Source: Desulfobacteraceae bacterium (GTDB taxonomy: Bacteria > Desulfobacterota > DSM-4660 > Desulfatiglandales > B25-G16). Taken from it: a stretch of DNA of 13,707 nt. Position 1 is the first letter of the stretch; each line of letters starts with the position of its first letter. Position numbers and translations under genes: made by a program. This document shows positions 1-6,697 of this stretch, one piece after another. The DNA lies in NCBI GenBank assembly GCA_028572035.1, contig JAPVWE010000011.1:1-13707 (forward strand), written 5' to 3'. The notes under the pieces were generated by a model. That model saw only the letters and a program-made list of their open reading frames with translations. It was not told where the DNA came from and did no database searches.

Positions 1-59
1 TTAAACATTTCCTTAATAACGCTTATATTTCTCAGCAAAATTGTTTACCGTTTTGCTTG

Positions 60-170
60 CTAATAAAGCAGGGCCACGTCATAGTGAAACATAACCTATT
101 GTTTTTTTCCGCCTCAGGCGGAATTGGGGATGGGCATCCCCTGGGCTTTGACGTTACCCTGCTAATAAAG
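60..170. mobile_element. MITE-like element with 9-bp target-site duplications, ISAs1-family-like ends
   Basis: A 93-bp segment at 69-161 begins CAGGGCCACGTCATAG and ends in the inverted counterpart, whose reverse complement reads CAGGGTAACGTCAAAG (13 of 16 positions identical). It is flanked directly by perfect 9-bp repeats CTAATAAAG at 60-68 and 162-170. Terminal inverted repeats plus a target duplication and no coding capacity are the definition of a miniature inverted-repeat transposable element. Ends of the form CAGGG with 8-10-bp duplications are, from memory, typical of the ISAs1 (H-repeat) family, so mobilisation in trans by such a transposase is inferred. It sits 19 bp upstream of the -35 box of the yidC promoter and interrupts no gene that I can see. 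Confidence 0.65.
107..141. repeat. Two adjacent perfect hairpins inside the MITE-like element
   Basis: The first hairpin is TTCCGCC-TCA-GGCGGAA (107-123), a 7-bp stem with a 3-nt loop. The second is GGGGATG-GG-CATCCCC (126-141), a 7-bp stem. They are only 2 bp apart and form the GC-rich core of the element at 69-161. The T-tract lies on the 5' side (102-108), so neither strand has the hairpin-then-T order of an intrinsic terminator. They are probably structural parts of the element. Confidence 0.6.
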
Positions 171-179
171 TAGCATAGG

Positions 180-208
180 TTGATAATTTTGATATTAGAT
201 ATTATAAT
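180..208 (+). promoter_or_regulatory. Sigma-70-type promoter of yidC-jag-mnmE
   Basis: TTGATA at 180-185 and TATAAT at 203-208 are separated by exactly 17 bp. This is a near-consensus housekeeping promoter with a predicted start near 215, about 23 bp before the yidC start codon. It lies in AT-rich sequence just downstream of the MITE-like element, which therefore supplies its far-upstream sequence. Confidence 0.65.
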
Positions 209-237
209 TTACTTTGGTTTAGGGTAGGGATTCATTT

Positions 238-1878
238 ATGGATAAAAAAACGTTGTTGGCTTTAGGTCTATCATTTCTTGTCTTCCTTGTCTGGTCTATT
301 CTTTTCAGCCCAAAGCCAACAGACAGGCCAATCGATGAAGAGCCACTACCAAAAAAAGGGCAAGTCCAACCCCTCTCAAGAGACAGAATAATGCCTTCAG
401 GCCCAAAGCGGGACCTTATGTTAGATGCAGGGGAAGAGTCCAAAGATATCAAAGTCGAAACAGAGCTCTATACAGCTATCTTTTCTGGTTCTGGTCCACT
501 CATTAAGAGCTTTAAATTAGGTAATTACCTGTCCAAGCTCGAAGAAGACGCTCCCTTAAAAGAATTAATTCACGTTAAAAATAAAGATGGATATGGCTTT
601 AATCTTGGATTCTCTGGACAAAGCATACCCAACGCTAACTGGGCTGGTTATAAGGTAAATCGCCATAATATCACCGTCAGAACAGGTGATCAGCCAAAGG
701 AGTTGGTTTATGAGTGGGAATCACCTCAGGGAATAGAGATAACAACAAGGTTTCTTTTTTATTCCGATACATACAACATAGACCTATCAGTAATCATAAA
801 TAATAAATCTGAATACATAATTGATGATAGTCTTTTGTTAAACCTGGCCCATTTCCCTCAAGAAACCAAAAAGAGCTATTATGCATTTGAGGGCATGGCC
901 CTTCTTGTTGGCAACAAACTAGAAGAGGTTAAGGTCAAAAAACTAAAGGATAACCTATTTTCTGGCCAGATATCCTGGGTTGCCTACGAAGAAGCGTATT
1001 TTATGACGGCAATAATCAGCGAGGAAGACAAGAAAGCAACAGCAAAAGGCACAACCCTTCCCGATGGTGAGGTCAGAATAACTTACATAACTCCCTCACT
1101 CAACCTCAGGCAGCACCAGAAGGCAACAGAGAGCTTTACCCTTTACCTCGGTCCGAGAGATCTCTATATCTTAAAGACCTTAGGCAGAAAGCTCGAAAAG
1201 GCTATCAACTTTGGATGGTTTGATATTATTGGAAAACCTCTCTTAGTTACTCTTCGTTTTTTCAATAAGCATGTAGGTAATTATGGGGTTTCAATTATCT
1301 TCCTTACCATAATTATCAAGATACTATTTTGGCCTCTTACCCATAAAAGCTATCAATCCATGAAGGAAATGAGGAAGCTTCAGCCTATGATGGCCAAGAT
1401 ACGAGAGAAATATAAAGGAAATAAGCAAGAGATGAATAAACAGCTCATGGGCCTTTATAAAACATACAAGATTAATCCCATGGGAGGTTGTCTGCCTATG
1501 GTAATTCAGATCCCTGTTTTTTTCGCCCTCTTTCGAGTCTTACCGAATTCAATAGAGTTAAGACATGCCCCTTTTGTCTTATGGATCAAAGATCTTTCTG
1601 CACCTGACAGGCTTTTCTCCTTTCCTTTCGAGATTCCTTTTATGGCTCCCCCTTACGGTATACCTGTGCTAACCCTTATAATGGGGGCGTCCATGTTTAT
1701 CCAGCAGAAAATGACACCAACTCCAGGGGATCCGGCCCAGGCCAAGATGATGATGCTGCTACCAATTGTGTTTACATTCCTGTTTATTAATTTTCCCTCT
1801 GGCTTGGTGCTTTACTGGTTGGTAAGCAATATACTATCGATCGCTCAGCAATATAGGATTACTAGGCAATCGAGTTAA
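238..1878 (+). CDS. yidC: Membrane protein insertase YidC
   Basis: This Oxa1/YidC-family insertase puts inner-membrane proteins into the bilayer, alone or with the Sec translocon, and helps them fold. The 546-residue length and plan are of the Gram-negative type: an uncleaved N-terminal membrane anchor (about residues 6-22), a large periplasmic beta-rich domain (about 60-310), then the five-helix insertase core. The core shows the charged cytoplasmic hairpin rich in Lys/Arg/Met (about 370-405), the GGCLPMVIQIPVFFAL helix from 416, and a last helix with FPSGLVLYW. The groove residue that is Arg366 in E. coli aligns with Lys361, which keeps the positive charge. A purine-rich site (TAGGGA, 225-230) lies 7 nt before the ATG. 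The stop codon overlaps an upstream in-frame ATG of jag by one base. There is no C-terminal basic extension. Identification is secure. Confidence 0.97.
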   Translation: MDKKTLLALGLSFLVFLVWSILFSPKPTDRPIDEEPLPKKGQVQPLSRDRIMPSGPKRDLMLDAGEESKDIKVETELYTAIFSGSGPLIKSFKLGNYLSKLEEDAPLKELIHVKNKDGYGFNLGFSGQSIPNANWAGYKVNRHNITVRTGDQPKELVYEWESPQGIEITTRFLFYSDTYNIDLSVIINNKSEYIIDDSLLLNLAHFPQETKKSYYAFEGMALLVGNKLEEVKVKKLKDNLFSGQISWVAYEEAYFMTAIISEEDKKATAKGTTLPDGEVRITYITPSLNLRQHQKATESFTLYLGPRDLYILKTLGRKLEKAINFGWFDIIGKPLLVTLRFFNKHVGNYGVSIIFLTIIIKILFWPLTHKSYQSMKEMRKLQPMMAKIREKYKGNKQEMNKQLMGLYKTYKINPMGGCLPMVIQIPVFFALFRVLPNSIELRHAPFVLWIKDLSAPDRLFSFPFEIPFMAPPYGIPVLTLIMGASMFIQQKMTPTPGDPAQAKMMMLLPIVFTFLFINFPSGLVLYWLVSNILSIAQQYRITRQSS

Positions 1879-1882
1879 TGTT

Positions 1883-1890
1883 AGGAGGAG
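1883..1890 (+). promoter_or_regulatory. Shine-Dalgarno site that sets the jag start
   Basis: AGGAGGAG at 1883-1890 is 5 nt upstream of the ATG at 1896, which is ideal spacing. The alternative in-frame ATG at 1878 overlaps the yidC stop and lies upstream of this site, with no Shine-Dalgarno sequence of its own. Translation therefore most likely starts at 1896. Confidence 0.8.
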
Positions 1891-1895
1891 ATTAT

Positions 1896-2543
1896 ATGTC
1901 GTCCATAGAAATAGAAGCCAAAACAACGCAAGAGGCTATTGAAAAGGCCTGTAAACATTTTCATTTGAGTGAGGAGGAGCTTGATATAGAGGTATTAGAA
2001 ATCAGATCTACTGGAATCTTTGGTATGGTCGGCAACAAGAAGACCAAGATTAGAGTAACACCGAAACAGGATAATACTATAGTGGTTGCCCAAGAAACCC
2101 TAAGAAAGATAGTTTCACTAATATCTGAAGATACAAAGATATCTGCAGAGAAAAAAGGTGATGATATTATTTTGACTATTGAAGGAAATAACCCCAGAAC
2201 CCTAATCGGGCACAGGGGCAGGACCCTGGAGGCCTTAGAATTTATTGTGAATAAAGCGGTGAATAAGGCATCTGAAAAAAAGGTAAGGGTGATCGTTGAC
2301 TCCGAAAACTACAGGCAAAGAAGGGAGGAATTCTTAAAAAGGCTGGCATTTAGGGTGGGCGAAAAAGCCAAAAAAACAAAAAAAACGGTCGCCACAGATC
2401 CAATGAGTCCCCACGACAGGAGAATAGTCCATCTTGCCCTCAAAGAAGATCACCAGGTTCAAACAGAAAGCAAGGGTGAAGGCTTTCTTAAGGAGGTTCT
2501 TATTATTCCAAACAAAAACAACATTGATGAAAACACAGAATGA
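1896..2543 (+). CDS. jag: KhpB/Jag family RNA-binding protein (Jag_N-KH-R3H)
   Basis: This cytoplasmic RNA-binding protein is usually encoded next to yidC. In Gram-positive bacteria its homologue (KhpB, also Jag or EloR) pairs with KhpA and affects cell elongation and RNA stability; in Desulfobacterota its role is inferred. Counting from the ATG at 1896 it has about 215 residues. An N-terminal Jag_N domain (1-50, starting MSSIEIEAKTTQEAIEKA) is followed by a KH domain with the GxxG loop GHRG at about 105-108. A C-terminal R3H domain carries the signature Arg175 and His179 (RRIVH). A Lys-rich stretch (KAKKTKKT) joins KH and R3H and may add nucleic-acid contacts. The gene is cotranscribed with yidC. 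A start at 1878 would add only six residues. Confidence 0.93.
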   Translation: MSSIEIEAKTTQEAIEKACKHFHLSEEELDIEVLEIRSTGIFGMVGNKKTKIRVTPKQDNTIVVAQETLRKIVSLISEDTKISAEKKGDDIILTIEGNNPRTLIGHRGRTLEALEFIVNKAVNKASEKKVRVIVDSENYRQRREEFLKRLAFRVGEKAKKTKKTVATDPMSPHDRRIVHLALKEDHQVQTESKGEGFLKEVLIIPNKNNIDENTE

Positions 2544-2568
2544 TTAGTTACAGGCTTCTTTTTCTATT

Positions 2569-3954
2569 ATGGATTATAAAGAGGAGACCATTGCTGCTAT
2601 AGCCACACCAATAGGGGCAGGTGGCATAGGAATAATCAGGGTAAGCGGACATAATGCTGAGACTATTGCACGAAAAATCTTTAGATCAAAGCGGCCCATC
2701 AAATCATTTGATAGTTTTCGTCTTTACTTAGGCCACATTATCGATCCGAAATCAAACCTTCCTGTCGATGAAGTCCTCCTCTCTATAATGCACGCTCCTT
2801 TCTCTTATACCCGCGAAGATGTGGTCGAGGTTAACTCCCATAGCGGCTATACAATTCTATCTAGCATGCTTCAAATAATCCTTCGAGCAGGTGCTAGGTT
2901 AGCTAAGCCTGGGGAATTCACCCTCAGAGCCTTTCTGAATGGGAGAATTGATCTAACCCAGGCTGAAGCAATCATAGATCTAATAAATGCCAAAGGGGAT
3001 ATGTCAGTGCGGTTGGCAGCCAGCCAGCTGGTTGGAGGGCTCAGGACCCGAACTGAAGACATCAGACATGCAATCATTGAAATCCTTGCTCGAATAGAGG
3101 CTTCAATGGATTTTCCTGATGAAGAATCCACCATGATAACGAGGTCACATATAGCAGATCACATAAACAAAGAGATCTTAACATCAGTTGAAGAGGTTAT
3201 AGCCGCTTACGCCCAGAGAAAGATATGGCATGAGGGAGTTGCTGTAGTGATAGCCGGGCGAGTTAATGTTGGTAAATCAAGCATCCTAAACAGGTTCTTA
3301 CAGGAAGAGAGGGCTATTGTCACACCCATCCCAGGTACAACTCGAGATATTCTTGAATATATGGTTACCATTGAGGGGATTCCTGTAAAGCTCCTAGATA
3401 CAGCTGGTATACGAAAGGTTAAAGGAAAGATTGAGAAAAAAGGGGTAGATTTAACAAAAACTCAACTTACCGCAGCTGATCTAACCCTTTTGGTTATTGA
3501 CCGGAGTAGATCTTTAAGTCAGTACGATTTAAACCTATTAAGAGAAGTCAATAAAAACAATACTATAGTGGTTATAAACAAGATCGACCTTCCGGCAAAA
3601 TTAAGCGAGGAAAAAATCGGCTCTACATTTGAGCACCTTCCAAAGGTTAAGATCTCAGCCCTTACAGGAGAGGGCTTTAAAGAACTGAATAGGGCGATTT
3701 TTGATAAGGTTATGGACAAGAAGATAGATGTACCTCCGACCCCTATTGTTCCTAATCTAAGACATAAAATAGCGTTAAGTGAGGCTGCTGCATTTTTGGA
3801 AAAGGCATCTGTAAACTTAGTAAATGGTTTTCCATTGGAAATAGTAGCTGCAGACCTTTCCTGGGCTAAGGATGCTATAGACGAAATAACAGGAAACAAA
3901 ACCAGCGAAGAAATCCTCAACAACATCTTTAGCAGATTTTGTCTTGGCAAATAG
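2569..3954 (+). CDS. mnmE: tRNA uridine-5-carboxymethylaminomethyl(34) synthesis GTPase MnmE
   Basis: With MnmG, this enzyme adds the aminomethyl or carboxymethylaminomethyl group to U34 of tRNAs that read two-codon boxes, using methylene-tetrahydrofolate and GTP. The 461 residues show the N-terminal folate-binding, dimerising domain (starting near TIAAIATPIGAGGIGIIRVSG), helical parts, and an inserted G domain. That domain has a P-loop GRVNVGKSS (230-238), DTAGI (277-281), NKID (337-340) and a SALTGEG motif. The C-terminus FCLGK keeps the catalytic Cys (458). Usual P-loops of the family read GRPN; here Val replaces Pro. The start matches the family N-terminus, but the 25-bp gap after jag has no clear Shine-Dalgarno site, so reinitiation after jag is possible. 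mnmG and rsmG, frequent neighbours, are not in the window. Confidence 0.96.
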   Translation: MDYKEETIAAIATPIGAGGIGIIRVSGHNAETIARKIFRSKRPIKSFDSFRLYLGHIIDPKSNLPVDEVLLSIMHAPFSYTREDVVEVNSHSGYTILSSMLQIILRAGARLAKPGEFTLRAFLNGRIDLTQAEAIIDLINAKGDMSVRLAASQLVGGLRTRTEDIRHAIIEILARIEASMDFPDEESTMITRSHIADHINKEILTSVEEVIAAYAQRKIWHEGVAVVIAGRVNVGKSSILNRFLQEERAIVTPIPGTTRDILEYMVTIEGIPVKLLDTAGIRKVKGKIEKKGVDLTKTQLTAADLTLLVIDRSRSLSQYDLNLLREVNKNNTIVVINKIDLPAKLSEEKIGSTFEHLPKVKISALTGEGFKELNRAIFDKVMDKKIDVPPTPIVPNLRHKIALSEAAAFLEKASVNLVNGFPLEIVAADLSWAKDAIDEITGNKTSEEILNNIFSRFCLGK

Positions 3955-3999
3955 TAGCGGTTGAGTTTAGGTTATAGCTGGCAGCCTCAATAAAATCTA

Positions 4000-4028
4000 T
4001 TGTAAATAAGTGCGTAATATTTTATACT
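4000..4028 (+). promoter_or_regulatory. Candidate promoter for the acyl-CoA dehydrogenase gene
   Basis: TTGTAA at 4000-4005 and TATACT at 4023-4028 are 17 bp apart, each differing from the sigma-70 consensus at a few positions. They lie in the 128-bp gap after mnmE, about 55 bp before the acyl-CoA dehydrogenase start. The gap and the strong separate Shine-Dalgarno site suggest that this gene is transcribed apart from yidC-jag-mnmE. I see no clear intrinsic terminator after mnmE. Confidence 0.4.
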
Positions 4029-4082
4029 TCAATATAAAAACAATGTATTAACCCTGATTCCTAAATAAAGGAGGTAAGGAAT

Positions 4083-5246
4083 ATGGATTTTGAATTGTCT
4101 GAGGAACTTCAGATGCTTAGAGACACCGTCCGTGATTTTGTAGATGAGAAGATTGCTCCATTTGCAGATGAATGGGAAGAAAATCACCATTTTCCTTACA
4201 AAGAGGCTATTAAACCGATGGGCGACCTGGGCTTTTTCGGCACGGTTATCCCTGAGGAATACGGGGGAAACAATATGGGTTGGTTGGCAGCTATTATACT
4301 GAGCGAGGAAATTGCCCGTGGTTGCAGTGCCCTAAGGGTTCAGATTAATATGCAGACAACAGGGATGGCCTTCACTGTTTATCATTATGGTAGTGAGGAA
4401 TTAAAGAAGAAATATATCCCTAAGCTGGTGAGTGCCGAGCATGTGGGAGCATTCGCAATGACTGAGCCCAACGCTGGATCTGATGTTATGTCTATGAAAT
4501 CCACTGCCGAGGATAAAGGAGATCACTGGCTCCTGAACGGTTCCAAGACGTGGATCTCTAATGCCAGCGTTGCTGATATAATCATCTACTACGCTTATAC
4601 GGACAGGGAGGCTAAAGGGAAAGGTATGTCCGCCTTTGTTGTTGAGCCTAAAAACTTCAATGGCATCACAACCACAGATCTGGATAAGACAGGCACACAC
4701 GCCACACCAACCGGTGAAATTATTTTGGAAAACACGAAAGTTCCCAAAGAAAACATTATTGGCAAGCCAGGAGATGGGATTAAGATTCTTTTTGGTTCCC
4801 TTGCCAATTCCCGTCTTTCTTGCGCGGCCGGAGGTGTTGGTCTGGCACAGGCCTGTCTGGATGCGGTAACTAAATATGCTATGGAACGAGAGCAATTCGG
4901 ACAGCCAATTGGCGCCTTTCAGATGAATCAAGATATGATTGCACAGATGGTTGCTGAGATTGAGGCTGTAAGACTGTCCTGTTATAAAGCGGCATGGCAA
5001 AAGGACCAGGGGATGTTGGGTAATAATATGGAAGTTGCTCAGGCTAAGTATTTGGCTGGTGAGATAGCTTATAAATCCTCTAGGTATGCTATGAGTATCC
5101 TCGGGGCCTATGGTTATTCTACTGAGTATCCGGTGGCACGTTACTACCGGGATGCACCTCCTTATGGTATGGTAGAAGGGTCAACTAATATCTGTAAGTT
5201 CATCATTGCACAGGATCAACTTGGTATTAGAAAGGCGAATAGATGA
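4083..5246 (+). CDS. Acyl-CoA dehydrogenase, probably non-decarboxylating glutaryl-CoA dehydrogenase
   Basis: This FAD-dependent acyl-CoA dehydrogenase would oxidise an acyl-CoA at C2-C3 and pass electrons to an electron-transfer flavoprotein. The 387 residues show the family order: an N-terminal helical domain, TEPNAGSD (127-134) and KTWISNA (155-161) of the middle flavin-binding sheet, and a C-terminal helical domain ending with the catalytic loop VEGSTNICK. Catalytic Glu365 is present. Over its whole length it resembles, from memory, the glutaryl-CoA dehydrogenase of Desulfococcus multivorans, which forms glutaconyl-CoA without decarboxylation. It shares SALRVQ (82-87) and, as in that enzyme, has Val (364) where decarboxylating enzymes have Tyr before the catalytic Glu. 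The C-terminus QLGIRKANR also matches. Substrate is inferred: benzoate, lysine or pimelate degradation would fit, but no pathway neighbours are present. Translation starts after a strong AGGAGGT (4069-4075), 7 nt from the ATG. Confidence 0.9.
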   Translation: MDFELSEELQMLRDTVRDFVDEKIAPFADEWEENHHFPYKEAIKPMGDLGFFGTVIPEEYGGNNMGWLAAIILSEEIARGCSALRVQINMQTTGMAFTVYHYGSEELKKKYIPKLVSAEHVGAFAMTEPNAGSDVMSMKSTAEDKGDHWLLNGSKTWISNASVADIIIYYAYTDREAKGKGMSAFVVEPKNFNGITTTDLDKTGTHATPTGEIILENTKVPKENIIGKPGDGIKILFGSLANSRLSCAAGGVGLAQACLDAVTKYAMEREQFGQPIGAFQMNQDMIAQMVAEIEAVRLSCYKAAWQKDQGMLGNNMEVAQAKYLAGEIAYKSSRYAMSILGAYGYSTEYPVARYYRDAPPYGMVEGSTNICKFIIAQDQLGIRKANR

Positions 5247-5364
5247 AGTATTATAAACTGGCCTCAGGTAGTAAGTGCTGAGTTATTTCAGCATGAGAAT
5301 TAAAGGCTGTTATATTTTAAATTAATCTTAATAAAACGCGGAGAGTTGTGGAAAAATAGAAGCA

Positions 5365-5417
5365 AAAACCTATTAAGGAGTATTTTAAGACTAAGTTTAG
5401 AATCTAAGATAGGTTTT
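5365..5417. repeat. 9-bp perfect inverted repeat in the AT-rich gap
   Basis: AAAACCTAT at 5365-5373 is repeated in inverted form as ATAGGTTTT at 5409-5417. Between them lies the small palindrome CTAAGTTTAG (5391-5400). Both arms fall in the origin-like gap upstream of dnaN. The function is unknown: a protein-binding site or an RNA stem are both possible. Confidence 0.5.
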
Positions 5418-5462
5418 AATATAAAATATTCATCATCGATATCAACATAATAGAATCTAAGA
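5398..5462. repeat. 12-bp direct repeat TAGAATCTAAGA
   Basis: TAGAATCTAAGA occurs at 5398-5409 and again, identically, at 5451-5462, 53 bp apart (about five helical turns). Such spacing would put two bound proteins on the same face of the DNA. The repeat resembles no DnaA box and could be an iteron-like or regulator-binding site. Confidence 0.5.
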
Positions 5463-5514
5463 AACATAATTAAATATATAAATTACGTAGATTTTCAACA
5501 AACAGACGATTGTA

Positions 5515-5547
5515 TATTATTATTAATAGTAGAGTTTAATAATAATA
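5515..5547. repeat. 12-bp perfect inverted repeat just upstream of dnaN
   Basis: TATTATTATTAA (5515-5526) and TTAATAATAATA (5536-5547) are perfect inverted copies around a 9-nt loop, TAGTAGAGT. The all-A/T stem would be weak in RNA but easily melted as DNA. It ends 22 bp before the dnaN start, close to its Shine-Dalgarno site at 5561-5566. Confidence 0.55.
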
Positions 5548-5569
5548 AACTTAAGATGTTGGAGGTGAA

Positions 5570-6694
5570 ATGGAAATAAAAATTGATAGAGAAACTCTTT
5601 TAAAGGGGATTTCTCGGGTTCAGGGTATATTGGAAAAAAGGAGTCATATGCCTATATTATCAACAGTCCTTTTGGCAACTAAAGAGAATGAGCTTGAGAT
5701 ATCAGCAACTGACCTGGAGATTGGTTTTCAAAACAGTTATCCGGTTGAAATCATAAAACCCGGTACTATAACAATTTCTGGTAAAAAACTTCTTGATATC
5801 ACAAGAGAGACAGATAGTAAGAAAATCTATATATCAGAAAAAGATAATAACTGGATCTATATTTCCGATAATAATGCCCACTATAACCTCTCTTGTCTTC
5901 CTGCCGACGAATTTCCTGTTCTGACAGAACCAGAGGATATGATAATGATACAAATAGAGGGTAATATGTTAGCAGAGATGATTAATAAGACAATCCACTC
6001 TATAACCATGGAAGAGGCTGGTTTTAAACTATCAGGCGTCTTTATGGAAAGAATAGATAAGGGTGGAGAGGGTTTTTTAAGAATGGTCGCCACAGATGGC
6101 CATAGACTCTCATTAGTCGATAAGAAAACGCCCGATATCCAAAAAATAGAGATGAAACAAGGTGTTATGATTCCCAGAAAAGGCTTAGTAGAATTAAATA
6201 AACTTGTTTTGGAAAACGGAGACATTTTTTTTGGTTTAAAACAAAACAATCTTGTGGCCAAGAAAGGAAAAGCATTGATTGTGATAAGGTTGTTAGATGC
6301 AAAATTCCCTGACTATCAAAACGTGATCCCTGAAAGAGGAGAAGATAAAGAAAATATCATAACTATCAATAAAAAACCTTTATTAGAAGCCATGAAGAGG
6401 ATGATGATAATCAGGAGTGATCAGTATCAAGGGGTAAAGATGAACATAGGTATAAATTATTTAGAGATGGTCTCTGTAAACCCTGATTTAGGTAATGTGG
6501 AAGAGAAGGTAGAGATTAAGTACGAAGGTAAACCGATAGAGATGGGTTTTAATCCAAGGTATTTTATAGATGCCCTTCAACCTATGGACAGTGATATAAT
6601 CCATTTAGACATCAAAGATCAGACAAGTCCATGTTTAATTACTGGAGACCAGGATGATGGTTTCCTGGGTCTGATTATGCCAATGAGGGTCTAA
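5570..6694 (+). CDS. dnaN: DNA polymerase III subunit beta (sliding clamp)
   Basis: The beta clamp is a ring-shaped dimer that encircles DNA, tethers DNA polymerase III and recruits ligase, MutS and Hda-type proteins. The 374 residues match the family length (about 366-380) and its three repeated clamp domains of roughly 120 residues each. Recognisable stretches are the N-terminal GISRVQGILEKRSHMPIL, the segment ATDGHRLSLVD in the middle domain, and the ending GLIMPMRV, equivalent to the conserved C-terminal VMPMRL that lines the partner-binding cleft. The start follows GGAGGTG (5561-5567); the spacer is short but no better start exists. gyrB follows after 3 bp with no recF between them, and dnaA does not precede it, unlike the classical order dnaA-dnaN-recF-gyrB. 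Confidence 0.97.
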   Translation: MEIKIDRETLLKGISRVQGILEKRSHMPILSTVLLATKENELEISATDLEIGFQNSYPVEIIKPGTITISGKKLLDITRETDSKKIYISEKDNNWIYISDNNAHYNLSCLPADEFPVLTEPEDMIMIQIEGNMLAEMINKTIHSITMEEAGFKLSGVFMERIDKGGEGFLRMVATDGHRLSLVDKKTPDIQKIEMKQGVMIPRKGLVELNKLVLENGDIFFGLKQNNLVAKKGKALIVIRLLDAKFPDYQNVIPERGEDKENIITINKKPLLEAMKRMMIIRSDQYQGVKMNIGINYLEMVSVNPDLGNVEEKVEIKYEGKPIEMGFNPRYFIDALQPMDSDIIHLDIKDQTSPCLITGDQDDGFLGLIMPMRV

Positions 6695-6697
6695 GGT

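Larger units (their letters stand above)
5247..5569. other. AT-rich intergenic region, candidate replication origin (oriC)
   Basis: No gene fits in this 323-bp gap. From 5301 to 5560 I count about 22% G+C, far below the flanking genes. It contains one DnaA-box-like site, TGTGGAAAA at 5347-5355 (one mismatch to TGTGGATAA), and a weaker one, TTTTCAACA at 5492-5500 (two mismatches to TTATCCACA). It also holds a 9-bp inverted pair, a repeated 12-mer, and a 12-bp inverted repeat next to TAG/TAA trinucleotide runs. It separates the two gene blocks that commonly flank bacterial origins (yidC-jag-mnmE and dnaN-gyrB-gyrA). Origin function is inference: the boxes are few and weak, and dnaA is absent from the window. 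It must in any case hold the leader of dnaN. Confidence 0.3.

Noticed and set aside
1..63. Open reading frame ending at 61-63 as the tail of an upstream gene such as yidD or rnpA
   Set aside because: The 20 codons show no feature of YidD, RnpA or any family I recognise, and the composition is that of AT-rich intergenic DNA.
102..123. Hairpin next to a run of seven T as an intrinsic terminator
   Set aside because: The T-run lies 5' of the stem on the plus strand, and on the minus strand the stem is followed by A residues. Neither orientation gives stem-then-U.
93..181. AACCTAT/ATAGGTT inverted pair that also occurs near dnaN (5365-5417)
   Set aside because: The 7-bp arms span the end of the MITE and interleave with its inverted repeats, so they cannot be part of one nested structure. 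The match to the dnaN gap is short enough for chance.
4401..5000. 199-codon antisense open frame inside the acyl-CoA dehydrogenase gene
   Set aside because: It is fully overlapped by a gene with clear family motifs, has no ribosome-binding site or recognisable domain, and fits the usual antisense shadow.
5275..5294. TGCTGA-TCAGCA stem as the terminator of the acyl-CoA dehydrogenase gene
   Set aside because: The stem is only 6 bp plus a G-U pair, and no T-run follows directly; the nearest T-rich stretch is about 16 nt further on.
5492..5520. TTTTCA-N17-TATTAT as the dnaN promoter
   Set aside because: The -35 matches the consensus at only four positions, and in sequence this AT-rich many such pairs arise by chance.
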